From CAVQZC01 sp963718315 (GTDB lineage: Bacteria; Actinomycetota; Thermoleophilia; Gaiellales; JAICJC01), in assembly GCA_963718315.1 (NCBI GenBank), contig CAVQZC010000010.1, positions 248,001 to 312,000 of the forward strand: a stretch of 64,000 nt of DNA. Reading direction: 5' to 3'. The notes under the pieces are model-generated. The model saw nothing but the letters and a program-made list of their open reading frames with translations. It was not told where the DNA came from and made no database searches. A program made the translations under genes and the position numbers. Shown in pieces: positions 15,928 through 25,940 of the stretch (position 1 is the first letter of the stretch; each line of letters opens with the position of its first letter).

Positions 15928-17667
15928 CCAGCGCATGACCGGCGCCGAGGCGGTCATCCGCTCGCCTCGAGGCCGAGGGCGTGACCGACGTGTTCGGACT
16001 GCCGGGCGGCGCCATCCTGCCGCTGTACGACGCGTGGGCGGCGTGCGACCACACGATCCGCCACTACCTGGTGCGCCACGAGCAGGGCGCCGGGCACATG
16101 GCCCAGGGCTACGCGCGGGCGACCGGCAAGGTCGGCGTGGCGATCGCCACGTCCGGCCCCGGCGCGACCAACCTGGTGACGCCGATCGCCGACGCCTACC
16201 TCGACTCGACGCCGATCGTCTGCATCACCGGCCAGGTGCCGACGCACCTGATCGGCACCGACGCGTTCCAGGAGGCCGACATCCAGGGCATCACGATGCC
16301 GATCGTCAAGCACTCCTGGCTCGTTTCCGCCGTCGAGGACATCCCGCAGATCTTCAAGGAGGCGTTCCACATCGCCCGCAGCGGGAGGCCCGGCCCCGTT
16401 CTCATCGACATCCCCAAGGACCTGCAGCTGAGTGAGTTCGAGTTCAGCTACCCGCGCCAGGTCGACATCCCCGGCTACAAGCCCTCGCGGCACGGCCACC
16501 CGCGCCAGATCATCACCGCGGCGGAGGCGATCCTGGCGGCCGAGCGGCCGACCCTGTACGTGGGCGGCGGCGCGATCAACTGCGATCCCGCCGACCTGAT
16601 CGCCCTGGCCGAGGCGGCCCAGCTCCCGGTGGTGACCACGCTGATGGCGAAGGGCGTCGTACCCGACAGCCACCCGCAGTGCATCGGCCTGCCCGGCATG
16701 CACGGCTCGCGCGCCGCCAACTGGGCGATGAACAGGTGCGACCTGCTGATCGCCTGCGGCGCCCGCTTCGACGACCGCGTGACCGGCAAGCTGGACGCGT
16801 TTGCGCCCGGCGCCCGTGTCATCCACATGGACGTCGATCCGGCCGAGATCGGGAAGAACCGCGAGGCCGACATCCCGATCGTCGGAACGATCGAGCAGAT
16901 CGTGCCCAAGCTGACGGAGGCGATGCAATCGCGCTCGAACGGAGGCGCGCCGAAGGCGGCCGAGTGGCTTGCGACGGTTCAGGGCTGGCAGGCCGAATAC
17001 CCGTTCCGCTACCGGCGCAGCGGCCCGCTGAAGCCGGAGTACGTGATCGAGCGGCTGCGCGACCTGACCGCGCGACCGCGAGGTGATCTGGACGACCGGC
17101 GTCGGCCAGCACCAGATGTGGGCGGCGCAGTACCTGGAGATCGACCGGCCCCGGCACTGGCTGACGTCGGGCGGCGCCGGCACGATGGGCTTCGGCGTTC
17201 CGGCAGCGATCGGCGCCAAGGTCGGCCGGCCCGACGCCACCGTCATCAACATCGACGGCGACGGCTGCTTCCAGATGACGATGCAGGAGCTGGCCACCGC
17301 CAAGATGTACGGCATCGGCGCCATCCACGTGGTCGTCAACAACGGCTGGCTGGGGATGGTGCGCCAGTGGCAGGAGCTGTTCCACGGCGAGCGGTTCTCG
17401 GAGACGCTGCTCGAGGTCGACCTGCCCGACTATGTGCTCCTGGCCGAGGCCTTCGGTATCGCCGGCTTCCGCTGCGAGACCGAGGAGGAGGTCGACCAGG
17501 CGATCGAGGCGGCGCTGGCGGCCGGCGGCCCGGCCGTGATCGACGCCCGCGTCGACCACGAGGAGAAGGTGTACCCGATGGTGCCGGCCGGCGGGGCGAG
17601 CGCTGACATGATCGACGCACCGGAGTGGGCCGAGGACGATAACGCCTGGGTGGAGGAGGGGGTATGA
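15920..17667 (+). CDS. ilvB: Acetolactate synthase large subunit (two one-base frameshifts)
   Basis: About 581 aa when extra bases near 15975 and 17073 are removed. Thiamine-diphosphate enzyme making acetolactate for valine/leucine and acetohydroxybutyrate for isoleucine. Catalytic glutamate region HEQGAGHMAQGYARATGKVG; PATSGPGATNLVT; FAD-domain middle part with GLPGMHG; C-terminal ThDP motif NIDGDGCFQMTMQELATAK followed by NNGWLGMVRQWQE. The start is GTG 15920, overlapping the leuB stop and preceded by GAGGTGAT. The C-terminus ends in FNAW-like sequence NAWVEEGV, and its last 27 bp plus the ancestral ilvN start are duplicated 92 bp downstream (see repeat). Frames on both sides of each shift are uninterrupted homologous protein. 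Confidence 0.9.
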
Positions 17668-17761
17668 GCGCCCTCGGAGGCTTCGCCAAGGTGGAGGGGG
17701 GCCGTGGGGGAACCCTGGTTCCCCCACGTTTTAACGCCTGGGTGGAGGAGGGGGTATGAGC
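17640..17761. repeat. 30-bp direct repeat flanking a 62-bp palindromic insert between ilvB and ilvN
   Basis: The end of ilvB through the ATGAGC of ilvN (17640-17669) is repeated exactly at 17732-17761. Between the copies are 62 bp (17670-17731) unlike the neighbours, containing a perfect 12-bp-stem palindrome. The first copy supplies the ilvB stop, the second the ilvN ribosome site and start, so both genes remain intact. This looks like insertion of a small REP/MITE-like element with a long target duplication. Reading on from the first ATG gives a 31-codon ORF ending in the same WVEEGV, a by-product of the duplication. Confidence 0.8.
17703..17732 (+). terminator. Strong palindromic hairpin with T-run inside the ilvB-ilvN insert
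   Basis: CGTGGGGGAACC (17703-17714), CT, GGTTCCCCCACG (17717-17728), then TTTT (17729-17732): the form of an intrinsic terminator. Being perfectly symmetric it could also be a REP-type recombination site. If active as a terminator it would reduce ilvN and ilvC expression relative to ilvB. Confidence 0.65.
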
Positions 17762-18279
17762 AAGCTGCAGCACACGCATCACACGCTGTCGGTACAGGTC
17801 GAGAACCGGCCGGGCGTTCTGACGCGGGTGGCCGGCCTGTTCGCCCGCCGCGGGTTCAACATCGAGTCGCTCGCCGTCGGCCCCACCCAGGATCCAACGC
17901 AGAGCCGGATCACGATCCGCGTCGACTGCTCGCAGCATTCCGTCGACCAGGTGATCAAGCAGCTCTACAAGCTGATCGACGTGCTCAAGGTGCAGGAGCT
18001 GGGGCCGTCCGCGGTCGAGCTCGAGCTGCTGATGATCAAGGTATCCTCAGCACCCGAGCGGCGGCCGGAGATCATCGGGCTGGCGGAGGTGTTCGAGGCG
18101 AAGGTCGTGGACGTTGGGCCTGAGGCCGTAACGTTCTCCTGCGTCGCCAGCCCAGACCGGCTGCAGGCGCTGGAGGAGCTGTTGGAGCCGTACGGCGTCC
18201 GCGAGCTGGTGCGCACCGGCAGGATCGCGCTCGACCGCGACGGATCACTTGGCAAACGAACACGAATGAGGGTTGTGGC

Positions 18280-18283
<4 letters not shown>
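17756..18283 (+). CDS. ilvN: Acetolactate synthase small (regulatory) subunit
   Basis: 175 aa. N-terminal ACT domain (HTLSVQVENRPGVLTRVAGL, residues 9-28, then FNIESLAVGPTQD) binds valine for feedback inhibition; the C-terminal ALS_ss_C domain follows (about 85-165). It raises activity of the IlvB subunit and makes it valine-sensitive. The start uses the duplicated ribosome site GGAGGAGGGGGT. The stop overlaps the ilvC start (ATGA). The palindromic insert sits just upstream. Confidence 0.93.
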
Positions 18284-19299
<1,016 letters not shown>

Positions 19300-19320
19300 T
19301 CAGGGCCGGGGTCCGGCAGC

Positions 19321-20691
19321 GTGCCCGGCGTCTACCATCGCGAGTCGGCAACGCCGCTCCAGCTGCAGGCCGACTTCGCGCGGATCCGCAAGCAGCTCGA
19401 CGTCGACGTCGACTTCCCGCCGGACGTCGAGGCGGAGGCAGCGAAGGCCGCCTACCGGCCTGACGCCCGCGAGGATCTGCGGTCGATCGAGTTCGTGACG
19501 CTCGACCCACCGGGGAGCATGGACCTCGACCAGGCCATGCACCTGGAGCGGCTGGGCAACGGGTTCCGGGTGCGCTACGCGATCGCCGACGTCGGCGCCG
19601 TGGTGCCGGCAGGCAGTCCGGTCGAGGCGGAGGCGTGGAAGCGCGGCGAGACCGTCTACTGCCCGGACACGCGGGCGCTGCTCTACCCGTCCTCGATCTC
19701 GGAGGGCGCCGCCAGCCTGCTGCCGGATGTCGATCGGCCGGCGTTCGTGTTCCAGGTCGACCTCGACGCCGACGGGCGGCAGATCGCCGCGCAGGTCAAC
19801 CGCGCCACTGTACGAAGCCGGCACAAGCTCACCTACCGGTACGGCCACGTACCGCTGCTCGAGGAGATCGGAACCCTGCGCCGGCGGCTGGCCGACGAGC
19901 GCGGCGCCGTCCTGCTGAACACGCCGGCCCAGACGGTGGTGCCGGACAACCTGCAGCCGGCCGGCTACCGGCTCGAGCTCGAGCAGCGCCACGCGATCGA
20001 GGACTGGAACGCCGAGATCTCGCTGCTGACCGGGATGGCGGCGGCGCAGATGATGATCGCCGGCGGGTTGGGGCTGCTGCGCACGATGACCGGGATCGAC
20101 GACTACCGCCTGGCCCGCCTGCGGCGGACGGCGCTCGCACTGCACGTCCCGTGGCCCAACGACGTGACGTACCCCCGCTTCATCGGCGGGCTCGACCCCA
20201 CCGTGCCCGCCCATGCGGTGCTGCTGCAGGAGGCGCGCGGCGTGATGGGCCGCGCCGGCTACGTCTGCTTCCAGGGCTCGCCGCCAGCCGGCAGCGAGCA
20301 CGCAGGACTGGCCACCCTCTACGCGCACACCACCGCCCCGCTCCGCCGGCTGTGCGACCGCTACGTGCTGGAGACGCTGGTCGGCGACGGCAACCACGAG
20401 CGGCTGGACGCGCTCCCGGCCGTGATGGAAGCGGCCGAGGCGCGCAGCAACGCCGTCGAGCGGGCGGTCGTCGACCAGATGGAGGCGCGACTGCTCGAAC
20501 ACCGGGTCGGCGACGTCTTCACGGCGGTCGTGCTCGACCACGACGCGCATGGGTCGCACATCGCGATCCCCGACCCGCCGGTCCGCGCCAGGCTCCACAC
20601 ACCCACCCCGCCGCCGCTGGGCGCGGAGGTGCAGGTGCGCCTCGTCCAGGCCGATCCCATCGGCCGGGCAATGCAGTTCGACGCGGTCTAG
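19321..20691 (+). CDS. Short RNB-domain (RNase II/R-type) ribonuclease
   Basis: 456 aa from a GTG 21 nt after ilvC. Nearly the whole protein is one RNB catalytic domain: LDPPGSMDLDQAM (about residues 61-73) holds the metal-binding aspartates, ISEGAASLLPDVDRPAFVF and APLRRLCDRYVLETL the RNA-channel and catalytic-arginine region. Cold-shock and S1 RNA-binding domains found in RNase R (over 700 aa) are missing, except for a small beta-rich C-terminal tail. It should degrade RNA 3'-5' in the cytoplasm. Such stand-alone RNB proteins are common in Actinobacteria. Cotranscription with ilvC is possible by spacing. Confidence 0.88.
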   Translation: MPGVYHRESATPLQLQADFARIRKQLDVDVDFPPDVEAEAAKAAYRPDAREDLRSIEFVTLDPPGSMDLDQAMHLERLGNGFRVRYAIADVGAVVPAGSPVEAEAWKRGETVYCPDTRALLYPSSISEGAASLLPDVDRPAFVFQVDLDADGRQIAAQVNRATVRSRHKLTYRYGHVPLLEEIGTLRRRLADERGAVLLNTPAQTVVPDNLQPAGYRLELEQRHAIEDWNAEISLLTGMAAAQMMIAGGLGLLRTMTGIDDYRLARLRRTALALHVPWPNDVTYPRFIGGLDPTVPAHAVLLQEARGVMGRAGYVCFQGSPPAGSEHAGLATLYAHTTAPLRRLCDRYVLETLVGDGNHERLDALPAVMEAAEARSNAVERAVVDQMEARLLEHRVGDVFTAVVLDHDAHGSHIAIPDPPVRARLHTPTPPPLGAEVQVRLVQADPIGRAMQFDAV

Positions 20692-20795
20692 CCTCCGGCG
20701 GCCCGCAGCGACGCTCGTCACGGACGGGCTTGACAGACGCCCCGGAAGAGTCCAGCCTGTATGCCTTGATGGGACGTATTCGCAGTGAGCAGGAA

Positions 20796-20825
20796 GCTTC
20801 GAACCAACCGGGGATGGTTCGAAGC
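20796..20825 (+). promoter_or_regulatory. 10-bp inverted repeat over the phosphoesterase start codon
   Basis: GCTTCGAACC (20796-20805) and GGTTCGAAGC (20816-20825) are perfect complements around a 10-nt loop that contains the GGGG and the first bases of the ATG at 20814. As RNA it would present or mask the start codon; as DNA it is a 30-bp dyad for a regulator. The TCGAAC half-sites resemble actinobacterial LexA half-sites but the spacing (12 nt rather than 4) does not fit. Confidence 0.5.
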
Positions 20826-22199
20826 CATCGCCGGCGGCGATTGCTGCTCCCAGCGGTAGCGACGTGCGGCGTGCTGCTCGCGCTGATACCGGGAGCCGCT
20901 GTCACCCGGTCGGCCGTCATCTCGTCGCCGGCGGCCTCTCCGGCAGCAACAGCCTCACCGATCACCCACATCGTCATCATCTACCAGGAGAACCACTCCT
21001 TCGACGAGACGCTGGGCGCGGTCTGCCTGCAGCACCCGGGCTGTGATGCGGTCAAGACCGGCAAGCTGCTCGACGGCACCAGCATCCCGCTGCGCCTGGG
21101 ACGTGACGTTGTGCCAAACATCGGCCACTCCAACCACGCCCAGAAGCTGGGCATCGACGGTGGCAAGATGGACGGCTGGGAGCAGATCGGCGGCTGCAGC
21201 AAGGCCAGCGGGTATGCCTGCTACCAGCAGTACCAGCCCAGCCAGATCCCGAACCTGGCGGCGCTGGCGACGAAGTACGTGATCTCGGATCACACGTTCG
21301 AGATCGGCACGAGCCCCAGCTGGGGTGCCCACATCACGCTGGTGGCGGGCCGGCTGGACGGGTTCACCGGCGACAACCCGTTCCATGTCGCCGGTCACGC
21401 CGCCGGTCCCGGCTGGGGCTGTGACAGCGAGGATGACGCGGTCTGGGTCTCCCCCACTCACCAGACCCTGCACGTCCCGTCATGCGTCCCCAAGCCCGAC
21501 GGCAGCGGCCCCTACCGCGCAAGCCCTGTCCAGTGGGTGCCGACGATCATGGATCGGATGACCGCCGCCGGAAAGACGTGGCGGATCTACTCGGCCGACA
21601 AGTCGGTCGGCGGGCCCCCGTACGGCTGGGGTATCTGTCCGACGTTTGCCGATTGCATCTACTCGTCGCAGGTGCAGAACACCTATCCATCGCTCCAGGT
21701 GCTGAACGACATCAAGGCCGGGAACCTTGCCAACCTGACCTACGTGATGCCGCTCGGCGCCCGCTCCCAGCACAACCTGAACTCGATGGCACTGGGCGAC
21801 AACTGGATCGGCTCGGTCGTATCAGCCATCATGAACAGCACGTTCTGGTCGAGCACCGCGATCTTCATCACCTACGACGACTGCGGCTGCTTTTACGACC
21901 ACGTCAAACCGCCCGCCGGTCTGGGGGTACGGGTACCGATGGTGATCGTCAGCCCGTACGCGAAGCCCGGCTACACCGACCCCACGGTTGCCTCGTTCGC
22001 CTCGATCCTGGCGTACATCGAGCACAACTACGGCCTGGCGTCGCTGGGCGGCCTGGACGGCACCGCCTACGACTACCGCAACGCCTTCAACTACTCCCAG
22101 GCGCCGCTGGGAACCGTGCACATGGTGCGGACGCGGGTGTCCGGGAAGGAGCGTCGCCGGCTGGCGGCGCACCCACCGTCCGAGGACGACCCCACCTAG
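20814..22199 (+). CDS. Secreted phosphoesterase (phospholipase C/acid phosphatase-like)
   Basis: About 461 aa. A basic start (VRSHRRRR) and hydrophobic segment to about residue 35 form a signal peptide, followed by an Ala/Ser/Pro linker. The phosphoesterase domain opens with HIVIIYQENHSFDETLG (metal-binding Glu-Asn and the family His), has HTFEIGTSPSWGAHI, and ends with FITYDDCGCFYDHVKPP (Asp-rich metal site) and PMVIVSPYAKPGY. Members hydrolyse phospholipids or phosphate esters outside the cell. Six or more cysteines suggest disulfides. The start at 20814 gives a clean signal peptide; ATG 20769 in the same frame is the alternative. No phosphate-starvation site was recognised. Confidence 0.85.
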   Translation: MVRSHRRRRLLLPAVATCGVLLALIPGAAVTRSAVISSPAASPAATASPITHIVIIYQENHSFDETLGAVCLQHPGCDAVKTGKLLDGTSIPLRLGRDVVPNIGHSNHAQKLGIDGGKMDGWEQIGGCSKASGYACYQQYQPSQIPNLAALATKYVISDHTFEIGTSPSWGAHITLVAGRLDGFTGDNPFHVAGHAAGPGWGCDSEDDAVWVSPTHQTLHVPSCVPKPDGSGPYRASPVQWVPTIMDRMTAAGKTWRIYSADKSVGGPPYGWGICPTFADCIYSSQVQNTYPSLQVLNDIKAGNLANLTYVMPLGARSQHNLNSMALGDNWIGSVVSAIMNSTFWSSTAIFITYDDCGCFYDHVKPPAGLGVRVPMVIVSPYAKPGYTDPTVASFASILAYIEHNYGLASLGGLDGTAYDYRNAFNYSQAPLGTVHMVRTRVSGKERRRLAAHPPSEDDPT

Positions 22200-22221
22200 A
22201 TCTGCTGCCTAGACGCCTGCG

Positions 22222-22638
22222 TCAGCAGCCGGCGGCGCGAGACGCGGCGGCCAGCTCCAGGTAGCAGTCGAGCTCCTCCTGCGAGCTGGCCTCGACGCCG
22301 TTCAGCGTGATCTGCAGCTGCAGCCCGAGCAGGCGGCACGGAAGCTCAGCGGTGGTGTCCGGCACGGTCAGGGTGAACTGGGCGTGGTCGGCACCAGTGT
22401 CCTCGCCGACAACTCGGTAGATCCAGCGGATGGTGCAGTCGGCCCCCTCGACCTGCCAGCCAAACACCTTCAGGCGCTCGCCGGCGCGCTCGGCGTCGGT
22501 TCGCGGCGAGTCGAGCAGCCCCCGCATGATGGCCATGATCGCGCCGTCGCCGGCCGTGTTGCCGCGGTGGCGCTCGATCAGGATCGGCAGAAGGAGCGGC
22601 TCGCAGATGTTGTGCGACGTATCGAAGTCGTAAGACAC
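22222..22638 (-). CDS. Conserved hypothetical protein, about 138 aa
   Basis: Cytoplasmic, no membrane segment or signal peptide. I do not recognise the family. It begins SYDFDTSHNICEPLLLPILIE, has a middle part with GDGAIMAIMRGLLDSPRTDAE, and a beta-rich second half (DCTIRWIYRVVGEDTGADHA, then FTLTVPDTTAELP), ending in a short helical tail. The start is set at a GTG (22638) with a GGAG eight nt upstream; a longer frame to 22737 reads through low-quality sequence. It is convergent with the phosphoesterase gene (22 bp between stops) and divergent from leuC, so it is a single-gene unit. Confidence 0.6.
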   Translation of the reverse strand: MSYDFDTSHNICEPLLLPILIERHRGNTAGDGAIMAIMRGLLDSPRTDAERAGERLKVFGWQVEGADCTIRWIYRVVGEDTGADHAQFTLTVPDTTAELPCRLLGLQLQITLNGVEASSQEELDCYLELAAASRAAGC

Positions 22639-22784
22639 AGACAAGCTCCGGGGGGTCGGGAGTCCTCTACAAACGTACGGGCAGTTGCCCGATCGGGCCA
22701 CCCCCCGGAAGCGGGGGTCCGGATCAGCGGGAATCACCGTGGCCGCATAGCCCGCGGCCTATCCAGCGGCGTGCCTCGCACCGG

Positions 22785-22796
22785 TAGGATTCGCCC
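22785..22796 (+). promoter_or_regulatory. -10 box of leaderless leuC
   Basis: TAGGAT (22785-22790), 6 nt, then ATG at 22797, without a ribosome site. No leucine leader peptide precedes leuC, unlike leuA. Confidence 0.5.
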
Positions 22797-24158
22797 ATGG
22801 CTGAGCCAAGGACGCTGTTCGCCAAGGTCTGGGACGCCCACGCGGTGGACGACGACCTGCTGTTCATCGACCTGCACCTGGTGCACGAGGTGACCAGCCC
22901 CCAGGCGTTCGACGGCCTCCGGCTGGCCGGCCGCAGGGTGCGCCGGCCGGATCGCACGCTGGCGACCGCAGACCACAACGTGCCCACCGGCAGCGAGGCC
23001 CCTGACGACCTGTCCGCCCGGCAGCTCGAGGCACTGACCTCCAACTGCGAGGAGTTCGGCGTTCCGCTGTACGGCCTCGGCCACCGCCGGCAGGGGATCG
23101 TCCACGTGATCGGCCCCGAGCTGGGCGTCACGCAGCCGGGCATGACCATCGTCTGCGGCGACTCGCACACGTCCACCCACGGCGCCTTCGGCTCGCTGGC
23201 GTTCGGGATCGGCACCAGCGAGGTCGAGCACGTCCTGGCCACCCAGACGCTGGTGCAGCGCCGGCCGCACACCATGCGCATCACCTACCAGGGCGAGCTG
23301 GGTATCGGCTGCACCGCCAAGGACATGATCCTGGGAACCATTGCCCAGATCGGCACCGACGGCGCGGCCGGCCATGTGGTCGAGTACACCGGCGAGGCGA
23401 TCCGCCGGCTGTCGATGGAAGGGCGGATGACGATCGCGAACATGTCGATCGAGGCCGGCGCCAAGGGAGGGATGATGGCGGCCGACGACACCACCTTCGC
23501 CTACCTGGAGGGGCGCCCGGGCGTGCCCGAGGACTTCGACGCAGCCTGCCACCGCTGGGCCGATCTGCGCACCGACGAGGGCGCATCGTTCGACCGCGAG
23601 GTCGTTGTGGACGTCCCCGCGCTGGCACCGCAGGTGTCGTGGGGTACGAACCCCGGGCAGGTGGCGCCGATCGACGGCGCCGTGCCGGCGCCGCGCGACG
23701 AGGGCGACGAGCGTGCGCTCGCCTATATGGATCTGCGAGCCGGCACGCCGATGGCCGAGATCGCCATCGACCGCGTCTTCCTGGGCTCGTGCACCAACGG
23801 CCGGATCGAGGATTTACGCGCCGCCGCCCATGTCGTGCGCGGCCGCAAGGTGGCCGAGGGCGTTCGCGCCATGGTCGTGCCCGGATCCGTTCACATTAAA
23901 GCTCAGGCTGAGATTGAGGGTCTGGACGACGTCTTCAGAGCGGCCGGCTTCGAGTGGCGGGGCGCCGGCTGCTCGATGTGCCTGGGCATGAACCCCGACA
24001 TCCTGGCTCCCGGAGAGCGCTGCGCGTCGACGTCCAACCGCAACTTCGAAGGCCGGCAGGGCGCCGGCGGCCGCACCCACCTGGTCAGCCCCGCGATGGC
24101 CGCCGCAGCCGCCGTCACCGGGCGCCTGACCGACATCCGCGAGCTGGTGGGCGCGTGA
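22797..24158 (+). CDS. leuC: 3-Isopropylmalate dehydratase large subunit
   Basis: 453 aa. Aconitase-family enzyme isomerising 2- to 3-isopropylmalate with LeuD. The three 4Fe-4S cysteines are visible in GSCTNGRIEDL (one) and GCSMCLGMNPD (two). Further family blocks: TADHNVPTG, VCGDSHTSTHGAFG, GIGTSEVEHVLATQTL and SNRNFEGRQGAGGRTHLVSP. Shorter than many LeuC (about 465-470) but with no missing block. The GTGA at its end couples it to leuD. The leuCD pair has its own promoter 3.5 kb from the leuAB-ilvBNC operon. Confidence 0.95.
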   Translation: MAEPRTLFAKVWDAHAVDDDLLFIDLHLVHEVTSPQAFDGLRLAGRRVRRPDRTLATADHNVPTGSEAPDDLSARQLEALTSNCEEFGVPLYGLGHRRQGIVHVIGPELGVTQPGMTIVCGDSHTSTHGAFGSLAFGIGTSEVEHVLATQTLVQRRPHTMRITYQGELGIGCTAKDMILGTIAQIGTDGAAGHVVEYTGEAIRRLSMEGRMTIANMSIEAGAKGGMMAADDTTFAYLEGRPGVPEDFDAACHRWADLRTDEGASFDREVVVDVPALAPQVSWGTNPGQVAPIDGAVPAPRDEGDERALAYMDLRAGTPMAEIAIDRVFLGSCTNGRIEDLRAAAHVVRGRKVAEGVRAMVVPGSVHIKAQAEIEGLDDVFRAAGFEWRGAGCSMCLGMNPDILAPGERCASTSNRNFEGRQGAGGRTHLVSPAMAAAAAVTGRLTDIRELVGA

Positions 24159-24739
24159 AGCCGGTACACACGATCGCGGGGCCGGTGGCGGCGCTCGACC
24201 GCACCAACGTCGACACCGACCAGATCATCCCCAAGCAGTTCCTGAAGCGGATCGAGCGCACCGGCTACGGCGAGTTTCTGTTCTACGACTGGGCCAAGCA
24301 GCCCGACTTCGCACTCAACCGGCCGGACTTCAAGGGCGCCCCGATCCTGGCAGCAGGGCGCAACTTCGGCTCCGGCAGCTCGCGCGAGCATGCGGCGTGG
24401 GCGCTCCAGGACTACGGGTTCGAGGCGGTCATCGCCCCCAGCTTCTCCGACATCTTTCAGACCAACTGCACCAAGGTCGGCCTGCTCCCGGTGGTGCTCG
24501 AGGAGGACGCCGTGCGCGAGCTGCTCGATCGCGCGCCCGATGCGGCAACCGTCGACCTCGAGTCGCAGACGGTCACGCTCCCATCGGGGCGAGTCGAGGG
24601 CTTCGAGATCGATCCCGCCGTCCGGGAGCGGCTGCTGAACGGCTGGGACGAGATCGCGCTGACCGAGCTGCGAATGGCCGACATCGAGCGCTACGAGCAC
24701 GACCGCGAACGCGTCGGTCCCAGCACAGTGAGTTTGTAG
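24155..24739 (+). CDS. leuD: 3-Isopropylmalate dehydratase small subunit
   Basis: 194 aa from a GTG overlapping the leuC stop by 4 nt. The swivel domain shows RTNVDTDQIIPKQFLKR (residues 14-30), RNFGSGSSREHAAWAL (catalytic loop) and APSFSDIFQTNCTKVGLLPV. It completes the LeuCD active site. A frame upstream into leuC is not used. Followed by a 70-bp gap containing a dyad and the promoter of the transhydrogenase genes. Confidence 0.95.
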   Translation: MKPVHTIAGPVAALDRTNVDTDQIIPKQFLKRIERTGYGEFLFYDWAKQPDFALNRPDFKGAPILAAGRNFGSGSSREHAAWALQDYGFEAVIAPSFSDIFQTNCTKVGLLPVVLEEDAVRELLDRAPDAATVDLESQTVTLPSGRVEGFEIDPAVRERLLNGWDEIALTELRMADIERYEHDRERVGPSTVSL

Positions 24740-24760
24740 CCCCACGTCCGCTGGACATAT

Positions 24761-24774
24761 GCGACAGATGTCGC
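24761..24774. promoter_or_regulatory. GCGACA-GA-TGTCGC dyad before the transhydrogenase promoter
   Basis: Perfect 6-bp arms with a 2-bp centre, 23 bp upstream of the TAGACT -10 box, i.e. over the -35 region, a normal place for a regulator. No known regulator is assigned. Confidence 0.4.
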
Positions 24775-24796
24775 GATACGCTGGTCGCTCTGTCTG

Positions 24797-24809
24797 TAGA
24801 CTCGGAGTC
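24797..24809 (+). promoter_or_regulatory. -10 box of leaderless pntAA
   Basis: TAGACT (24797-24802) then 7 nt to the ATG at 24810. A GGAG 2 nt from the ATG is too close to serve as a ribosome site. Confidence 0.5.
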
Positions 24810-25940
24810 ATGCGGATCGGCGTCCCGTCCGAGCATGGCCAGATCGAGCGCCGGGTGGCGTTGACGCCGGACGCGGCGAAGCGATTGACCGACCAGGGGC
24901 TCGAGGTGCTGGTCGAGACCGGGGCGGGCATCGGATCCGCCCTGCCCGACGGCGAGTACATGGACGCCGGGGCAGGAATCGCCGGCTCCCGCGACCAGTT
25001 GCTCACCGAGTCCGACGTGATCCTGCTGGTCGGCCGCCCCGACGACGAGCTGCTCGGCAAGCTGCGCTCGGGCACGGCCCTGATCGGCATGCTGCAGCCG
25101 CTGATCAACCGGGAGCTGGTCGACCGGCTGGCCGCCGCCGGCGTGACCGCGTGCAGCCTGGATGCCATCCCCCGCATCACCCGGTCACAGTCGATGGACG
25201 CGCTGTCCTCGCAGGCAACGGTGGCGGGCTACAAGGCAGTCCTCATCTCCGCCGAGCTGTTGCCCCGCTTCTTCCCAATGCTGATGACGGCCGCAGGAAC
25301 CGTTCCGCCGGCCAAGGTGTTCGTGCTCGGCGCCGGGGTGGCGGGCCTGCAGGCGATCGCCACCGCGCGCCGGCTGGGGGCGGTCGTCTCGGCGTTCGAC
25401 ACGCGCCCCGTCGTCAAGGAGCAGGTCGAGAGCCTGGGAGCGACCTTCGTCGAGCTGGAGCTGGAGGTCACCGAGGGCGAGGACGCCCGCGGCTACGCTC
25501 GCGAGCTGACGGCGGAGCAGCACGCCCAGGAGCAGGATCTGGTCGAGCGCACCGTGGGAGAGTCCGACGTCGCCATCACCACCGCTCTGATCCCGGGGCG
25601 GCCGGCGCCGCGGCTGATCACGGCGCGTGGCGTGGCTGCGATGCGGCCGGGCTCGGTGATCGTCGACCTGGCGGCCGAGACCGGTGGCAACTGCGAGCTG
25701 ACCGATCCCGGACATGTCGTCGTACGCGAAGGAGTGACCATCGTCGGCACGCTCAACCTCCCCTCCACCATGCCGTTGCACGCGAGCCAGATGTATGCGC
25801 GCAACATCACCAACCTGCTGGCGCTGATCGTCTCCGACGGCGAGCTCCGGCCCGACTTCAACGACGAGATCGTCGCCGACGCCTGCATCACGCACGGTGG
25901 CCAGATCGTGTCGAAGCTGCTGACGGGAGCCGCGGTATGA
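24810..25940 (+). CDS. pntAA: NAD(P) transhydrogenase subunit alpha part 1 (NAD-binding)
   Basis: 376 aa. Alanine-dehydrogenase/PNT-type two-domain fold: N-terminal RRVALTPDAAKRL (about residues 15-27), and an NAD-binding Rossmann with FVLGAGVAGLQAIATARRLG (about 168-187). The loop MRPGSVIVDLAAETGGNCELT is typical of transhydrogenase domain I. It faces the cytoplasm and passes hydride from NADH to NADP, driven by the proton gradient. The three-polypeptide arrangement (this, 101-aa membrane part, PntB) follows with 4-nt and 8-nt overlaps. It supplies NADPH, useful for the neighbouring IlvC step. Confidence 0.92.
   Translation: MRIGVPSEHGQIERRVALTPDAAKRLTDQGLEVLVETGAGIGSALPDGEYMDAGAGIAGSRDQLLTESDVILLVGRPDDELLGKLRSGTALIGMLQPLINRELVDRLAAAGVTACSLDAIPRITRSQSMDALSSQATVAGYKAVLISAELLPRFFPMLMTAAGTVPPAKVFVLGAGVAGLQAIATARRLGAVVSAFDTRPVVKEQVESLGATFVELELEVTEGEDARGYARELTAEQHAQEQDLVERTVGESDVAITTALIPGRPAPRLITARGVAAMRPGSVIVDLAAETGGNCELTDPGHVVVREGVTIVGTLNLPSTMPLHASQMYARNITNLLALIVSDGELRPDFNDEIVADACITHGGQIVSKLLTGAAV

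Noticed and set aside
17664..17759. 31-codon ORF between ilvB and ilvN.
   Set aside because: Made by the duplication of the ilvN start; its end repeats the ilvB C-terminus. No sign that it is a real gene.
20796..20825. LexA (SOS) box.
   Set aside because: TCGAAC and GTTCGA half-sites are present but separated by 12 nt instead of the 4 nt expected.
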